A DNA stretch of 64,000 bases. Origin: CAVUAT01 sp963848045 (GTDB lineage Bacteria > Actinomycetota > Thermoleophilia > Solirubrobacterales > 70-9). Where the stretch lies: contig CAWKCC010000005.1 of NCBI GenBank assembly GCA_963848045.1, positions 62,001-126,000 on the forward strand. Reading direction: 5' to 3'. A program made the position numbers and the translations under genes. Shown in pieces: positions 61,391 to 64,000 of this stretch. The notes below the pieces were generated by a model. That model did no database searches. It had not been told where the DNA came from and saw only the letters and a list, made by a program, of their open reading frames with translations. Position 1 is the first letter of the stretch; every line of letters begins with the position of its first letter.

Positions 61391-61405
61391 CTTCGGGCTC
61401 TGACA

Positions 61406-61428
61406 TACGGCCGTACGTGATAACGTAC
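61406..61428. promoter_or_regulatory. Two overlapping palindromes in the XRE-cupin promoter
   Basis: TACGGCCGTA (61406-61415) is a perfect 10-bp palindrome. GTACGT GATA ACGTAC (61413-61428) is a perfect 6-4-6 repeat. The second covers the -10 box TAACGT (61421-61426), so a bound regulator would block transcription. A CTGACA -35-like box lies at 61400. Confidence 0.6.
61421..61426 (+). promoter_or_regulatory. Leaderless-type -10 box for the XRE-cupin gene
   Basis: TAACGT lies 7 nt before GTG 61434, inside the palindrome. Confidence 0.5.
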
Positions 61429-61433
61429 GCCCG

Positions 61434-62039
61434 GTGCCGACAGCGATCACCAGGCCGAAGCCCCGAAGCGCCACCGAGACGGTGGAGGTCGGAGACCGGG
61501 TGCGCCACCTGCGCGAGGGGATGGAGCTCTCCCTGCGCGACCTCGCCGAGCGGTCGGGCGTGAGTGCGCCGATGCTCTCCCAGGTCGAGCGCGGCGAGAC
61601 CAGCCCGACGCTGGCCGTTGCGGGCAGGATCGCGTCCGGCCTCGACCTGACTCTCTCGCAACTTCTGCGCCTCGACGAGGGACGCCACGTCGTGATCACC
61701 CGCGGCGGCGATCGCCGTAGCAGTCGAAGCAAGGGCCACGTGGTGGAAGAGATCACCCCGCCGCTCCCCGGTCAGCGCGCGGACGTCTCCGCGCACCTGC
61801 TGGCCGCGGGCGCAGCCACCGGAGGCCCCGACGACCCTCCGAAGCATGAGCCCGGCAGCCGCGAGACCGCGGTGGTGCTCGAGGGCGCGATCGACCTCTT
61901 CATCGACGGCGAGCGCCACCAGCTCGGTCGCGACGACAGCGTCACCTTCGACGCGGATCTGCCCCACCACTTCGAGAACAATGGAACGACCGAGGCTCGC
62001 TTCTTGGCGGTCGTCGCCGCGGGGCTGAGGCGGGGCTAG
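61434..62039 (+). CDS. XRE-family regulator with C-terminal cupin sensor
   Basis: The 201 residues hold a helix-turn-helix at about 20-80 (GDRVRHLREGMELSLRDLAERSGVSAPMLSQVERGETSPTLAVAGRIASGLDLTLSQLLRL). A small cupin barrel follows at about 115-200 (HEPGSRETAVVLEGAIDLFIDGERHQLGRDDSVTFDADLPHHFENNG) that would bind a small ligand or metal. This is the layout of one-component regulators such as PuuR. It probably binds its own promoter palindromes. Its stop is 9 bases before leuC, so it may be co-transcribed with leuCD and could sense a leucine-pathway or related molecule (inference). Confidence 0.9.
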   Translation: MPTAITRPKPRSATETVEVGDRVRHLREGMELSLRDLAERSGVSAPMLSQVERGETSPTLAVAGRIASGLDLTLSQLLRLDEGRHVVITRGGDRRSSRSKGHVVEEITPPLPGQRADVSAHLLAAGAATGGPDDPPKHEPGSRETAVVLEGAIDLFIDGERHQLGRDDSVTFDADLPHHFENNGTTEARFLAVVAAGLRRG

Positions 62040-62048
62040 GAGGGCAGC

Positions 62049-63434
62049 ATGCCGAAGAGCCTGTTCGACAAGATCTGGGAAGAGCACGAGGTCGCCGATG
62101 AGCTGATCTACATCGATCTGCACCTCGTGCACGAGGTCACCTCGCCGCAGGCCTTCGAGGGCCTGAGGCTGGCCGGGCGCCCCGTGCGCCGCCCCGACAA
62201 GACGCTCGCCACCGCCGACCACAACGTCCCGACCGACGGCACGACTGCAGCCGCGCTGATCAAGGACTCGCTCTCGCGGGTGCAGGTGGAGGCGCTCGAG
62301 GCGAACTGCGAGGAGTTCGGCATCCCCCTCTACTCGCTGGGCTCCGAGCGGCGCGGCATCGTGCACGTGATCGGCCCCGAGCTGGGCGTCACCCAGCCCG
62401 GGATGACGATCGTCTGCGGCGACTCGCACACCTCGACCCACGGAGCCTTCGGGGCGCTCGCCTTCGGCATCGGGACCTCGGAGGTCGAGCATGTGCTCGC
62501 CACCCAATGCCTGGTGCAGAGCCGCCCGAGCACGATGCGGATCAGCTACTCGGGCGCGCTCGGCTTCGGCGTCAGCTCCAAGGACCTGATCCTGGCCACG
62601 ATCGGCCGCCTCGGCACCAGCGGCATGCAGGGTTACGTCGTCGAGTACGCGGGGCCGGCGATCGCAGCGCTGCCGATGGAGAGCCGGATGACGATCTGCA
62701 ACATGACGATCGAGGGAGGTGGCCGGGCCGGGATGATCGCCCCCGACGAGACCACCTTCGAGTACGTCAGGGGTCGCCCAGGAGCGCCCGAGGACATCGA
62801 CGGCGCGATCGAGCGCTGGGAGGGTCTGGCCACCGAGCCGGGCGCGAGCTTCGACCGGGAGATCGAGATCGACGCTGCGGGCCTCTCGCCGATGGTCACC
62901 TGGGGCACGACGCCGGGAATGGTCGCCGAGGTCACCGATGCCGTGCCCGACCCGGAGGGGATGGAGTCGCCGGCCGACCGCGAGGCCGCCGAGCGGGCCC
63001 TGACCTACATGGACCTGAAGCCCGGCACGCCGATCACCGAGATCCCGCTGGAGCGCGTCTTCATCGGCTCCTGCACCAACTCGCGGATCTCGGACCTTCG
63101 CGAGGCGGCCGCGATCGTCGACGGGCGAAGGATCGCCCGCTCGCTGCGCGGCATGGTCGTCCCCGGCTCCCAGCTCGTCAAGGCGCAGGCCGAGGCGGAG
63201 GGCCTCGACGAGGTCTTCCGCTCGGCGGGATTCGAATGGCGCGAGTCCGGCTGCTCGGCCTGCCTGGGCATGAACCCCGACATCCTGCGGCCGGGTGAGC
63301 GCTGCGCCTCCACCTCGAATCGCAACTTCGAGGGCCGCCAGGGCGCCGGCGGGCGCACCCATCTGGTTAGCCCGAAGATGGCCGCCGCGGCGGCGGTCGA
63401 GGGCAGCTTCGTCGACATCCGGGCGTGGGCCTGA
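62049..63434 (+). CDS. leuC: 3-Isopropylmalate dehydratase large subunit
   Basis: LeuC with LeuD isomerises 2- to 3-isopropylmalate using a [4Fe-4S] cluster. The 461 residues start MPKSLFDKIWEEHEVADELIYIDLHLVHEVTSPQAFEGLR. They include CGDSHTSTHGAFGALAFGIGTSEVEHVLATQCL, the cluster Cys in VFIGSCTNSRISDLREAA, and the pair in SGCSACLGMNPD. All three cluster cysteines are kept. An AGGAGGG ribosome site precedes ATG 62049. The stop overlaps leuD's start (TGATG). Confidence 0.97.
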   Translation: MPKSLFDKIWEEHEVADELIYIDLHLVHEVTSPQAFEGLRLAGRPVRRPDKTLATADHNVPTDGTTAAALIKDSLSRVQVEALEANCEEFGIPLYSLGSERRGIVHVIGPELGVTQPGMTIVCGDSHTSTHGAFGALAFGIGTSEVEHVLATQCLVQSRPSTMRISYSGALGFGVSSKDLILATIGRLGTSGMQGYVVEYAGPAIAALPMESRMTICNMTIEGGGRAGMIAPDETTFEYVRGRPGAPEDIDGAIERWEGLATEPGASFDREIEIDAAGLSPMVTWGTTPGMVAEVTDAVPDPEGMESPADREAAERALTYMDLKPGTPITEIPLERVFIGSCTNSRISDLREAAAIVDGRRIARSLRGMVVPGSQLVKAQAEAEGLDEVFRSAGFEWRESGCSACLGMNPDILRPGERCASTSNRNFEGRQGAGGRTHLVSPKMAAAAAVEGSFVDIRAWA

Positions 63435-63997
63435 TGGACGCTTTCGAGATCGTCGAGGGCCAGGTCGCCGTGCTCGACCGCGCCGACGTGGATACCGACC
63501 AGATCATCCCCAAGCAGTTCCTGAAGCGGATCGAGCGAACCGGCTTCGGCGAGTTCCTGTTCTACGACTGGTTCCGCTCGGGAGAGCTCGAGCTCGCGCC
63601 GCATCCGATACTCGTCGCGGGCCGCAACTTCGGCTCGGGATCCTCGCGCGAGCACGCCGTCTGGGCGCTCAAGGACTTCGGCTTCGACGTCGTCATCGCT
63701 CCCAGCTTCTCGGACATCTTCTACTCCAACTGCACCAAGAACGGGCTGCTCCCGGTGATCCTGAGCGAGCAGGACTGCCGCGCCGTGGCGGGCTCGGGCG
63801 AGGCGAGGGTGGACCTCGACGATCAGACCGTCACCTGCGCCGCCGGCGTCCTGCAGTTCGAGATCGACGAGCAGATCAAGCATCGCCTGGTCAACGGCCT
63901 CGACGACGTCGCGATGACGCTCGAGCGCGCCGCGACGATCGACGCCTTCGAGGCTGCCGGCCGGGCCGACGCCGGCCCGCTCACCACCTCGCTGTGA
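63434..63997 (+). CDS. leuD: 3-Isopropylmalate dehydratase small subunit
   Basis: LeuD is the swivelling-domain partner of LeuC. The 187 residues show VDTDQIIPKQFLKRIERTGFGEFLFYDWF, LVAGRNFGSGSSREHAVWALKDFGFDVVIAPSFSDIFYSNCTKNGLLPV and the C-terminal helix. The FGSGSSREHA loop is the family signature. ATG 63434 overlaps the leuC stop; GTG 63425 is the alternative. The gene is complete and ends 3 bases before the window edge. leuB may follow outside. Confidence 0.96.
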   Translation: MDAFEIVEGQVAVLDRADVDTDQIIPKQFLKRIERTGFGEFLFYDWFRSGELELAPHPILVAGRNFGSGSSREHAVWALKDFGFDVVIAPSFSDIFYSNCTKNGLLPVILSEQDCRAVAGSGEARVDLDDQTVTCAAGVLQFEIDEQIKHRLVNGLDDVAMTLERAATIDAFEAAGRADAGPLTTSL

Positions 63998-64000
63998 GCG

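Overview
This is a 64 kb, very GC-rich, gene-dense chromosomal segment. It looks like a Gram-positive actinobacterium of the Thermoleophilia/Solirubrobacterales type. The evidence is a class E sortase, an Rpf-type muralytic enzyme behind a c-di-AMP riboswitch, an HDOD-LuxR regulator, a deazaflavin-type nitroreductase, a menaquinone-only quinone pathway, and many start codons lying 6-9 nt after a TAnnnT box. The lineage is inferred from family content and base composition, not from a marker-gene search. I see no phage, IS, CRISPR, tRNA or rRNA.

Layout. 1-3.8 kb: end of a sugar transferase, a Pro/Glu-rich protein and two paralogous zinc-ribbon/TM/PsbP-like proteins. 3.8-8.5 kb: sortase, argG, a tiny membrane protein, the ydaO (c-di-AMP) riboswitch with its Rpf-like hydrolase, a ferritin-like protein and a SixA phosphatase. 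8.6-16.4 kb: dnaE, a Cys-rich protein, a VOC protein, nfo and gltX head to head, and an HDOD-LuxR regulator. 16.4-25.3 kb: vanZ-like and rrf2 head to head, cysK-cysE, a lipoprotein, pcrA-folD and three tandem membrane-protein paralogues. 25.3-32.6 kb: GMC oxidoreductase, gatC-gatA-zincin-gatB and a type II NADH dehydrogenase. 32.7-36.3 kb: a DUF1800-DUF1501-cupredoxin operon with basic tracts. 36.4-39.0 kb: a zinc-ribbon membrane protein, a DUF2304-GT2 fusion and a sulfoquinovose-synthase-like epimerase. 39.1-50.5 kb: ilvB-ilvN, then menF/menD/menC/menA/menB/menE, then ilvC. 50.5-58.3 kb: cupin, DUF4389 protein, class V aminotransferase-serA, a quinone-reductase-like MDR, an RTX-like secreted protein, a membrane protein and an AI-2E family transporter. 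58.3-64 kb: a leucine leader peptide and leuA, a DDN-like protein, an SDR, an XRE-cupin regulator, then leuC-leuD to the window edge.

How the genes work together. Branched-chain amino acid synthesis (ilvBN, ilvC, leuA, leuCD) is spread over 25 kb and interrupted by an almost complete menaquinone pathway (MenF, D, C, E, B, A; no MenH seen). The NDH-2 enzyme would reduce that menaquinone. Cysteine synthesis (cysE, cysK) sits beside a cysteine-free Rrf2 regulator resembling CymR in context. The serine branch (class V aminotransferase and serA) feeds cysE. Wall remodelling is tied to c-di-AMP by the riboswitch.

Most notable signals: the riboswitch; a 19-residue leucine leader peptide missed by length-limited gene calling; a recurrent leaderless promoter geometry that fixes many start codons and supports one CTG start; two head-to-head gene pairs whose start regions overlap; and convergent genes that share stop codons or a terminator palindrome. 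I did not find a clearly new multi-gene defence or metabolic system. The best candidate for something undescribed is the DUF1800/DUF1501/blue-copper operon.
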